Shown here one piece after another: positions 63,918 to 64,000 of a stretch of 64,000 bases of DNA. Source of the DNA: Azospirillum fermentarium (GTDB lineage: Bacteria; Pseudomonadota; Alphaproteobacteria; Azospirillales; Azospirillaceae). Numbering within the stretch: the stretch's first letter is position 1; every line of letters begins with the position of its first letter. Under the pieces are notes generated by a model. That model did not search any database, was not told the origin of the DNA, and saw only the letters and a list, made by a program, of their open reading frames with translations. The stretch is taken from the NCBI RefSeq assembly GCF_025961205.1, contig NZ_JAOQNH010000001.1:2132001-2196000 (forward strand), written 5' to 3'. The position numbers and the translations under genes are program-made.

Positions 63918-64000
63918 ATGAAGACCTTCAATCTGAAGCCGTCCGATATCGAGAAGAAGTGGTACGTCGTCGATGCCGACGGCGTCATTCTCGGCCGGCT
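63918..64000 (+). CDS. rplM: 50S ribosomal protein L13, N-terminal fragment (window edge)
   Basis: The 27 visible codons read [20 protein letters not shown] then DGVILGRL, the L13 N-terminus. AAGG precedes the ATG. The rest, and probably rpsI, lie beyond base 64000. Confidence 0.93.
   Translation, partial: MKTFNLKPSDIEKKWYVVDADGVILGR

Overview
The window is GC-rich, densely coded chromosomal DNA from an alphaproteobacterium, most like Azospirillum or a close Rhodospirillales relative. This is inferred from family content and order: dusB(nifR3)-ntrB-ntrC-ntrY-ntrX in tandem, a fused ispDF, a pyruvate dehydrogenase E1-beta with its own lipoyl domain, an RcdA (DUF1465) protein, an NDUFS4-type complex I subunit, and a class II (B12-dependent) ribonucleotide reductase. 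Nearly all genes are housekeeping. Accessory signal is confined to a few AT-rich patches, an orphan CRISPR array and an IS remnant.

Layout, left to right. 1-2066: nrdJ (minus, cut by the window edge), with DnaA-box sequences at its 5' end. 2296-5319: ftsE-ftsX-YdcF-plsC, an overlapping envelope/division operon, divergent from a zinc-ribbon/DUF3426 membrane protein. 6348-7140: a truncated acetyltransferase remnant and an AT-rich patch with an orphan membrane protein. 7183-14365: a complete SUF iron-sulfur operon (Rrf2 regulator, sufB, [GIY-YIG gene plus hairpin repeats], sufC, sufD, sufS, sufU, sufT, sufA), with a likely autoregulatory operator and a terminator. 14587-16421: three small membrane/helical proteins behind a candidate general-stress (EcfG) promoter. 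16599-20132: an unknown Ala-rich protein, an MFS transporter, and an Hsp20 gene with a candidate RpoH promoter and ROSE-like leader. 20390-23525: rcdA, rpmE, an ABC exporter and a DUF3574 lipoprotein. 23669-27484: queA-tgt-queF-queG, four queuosine genes in one run. 27583-28626: a GGDEF protein.

29432-30375 is a CRISPR array with a type I-E-like 29-nt repeat, 15 intact repeats plus one decayed terminal copy and 15 spacers of exactly 32 nt. No cas gene lies in the window. It is followed by a metallo-beta-lactamase-fold hydrolase, an SLC13/ArsB-type permease, two membrane-anchored coiled-coil proteins, a DUF192 protein, tRNA-Pro(TGG), the NDUFS4-like subunit and tRNA-Arg(TCT). After tRNA-Arg comes about 700 bp of AT-rich, apparently non-coding DNA, then a gene joining a glycine-rich-domain-protein-like region to four 15-residue Cys/Tyr repeats. 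This gene is the least explained coding feature here.

36848-48549: tRNA-Gln(TTG), a histidine phosphatase, parE, a thioesterase, a small lipoprotein, ftsB, then pdhA-pdhB-pdhC-lpd, a DUF29 gene, lipA and a RatA/Coq10-like gene. The pyruvate dehydrogenase subunits and the lipoate synthase that modifies them are therefore neighbours, and lipA needs the Fe-S clusters the SUF operon supplies. 48562-58898: a CinA-C/PncC amidase, ispDF, a CcsA-like membrane protein and the two nitrogen two-component pairs NtrBC and NtrYX. NtrX lacks the GAFTGA loop. An internally deleted IS4-type element sits between the arms of an inverted repeat just after ntrX. The window ends with a CoA-binding protein, a crotonase lacking both catalytic glutamates, a PAS histidine kinase, a PaaI-type thioesterase and the start of rplM.
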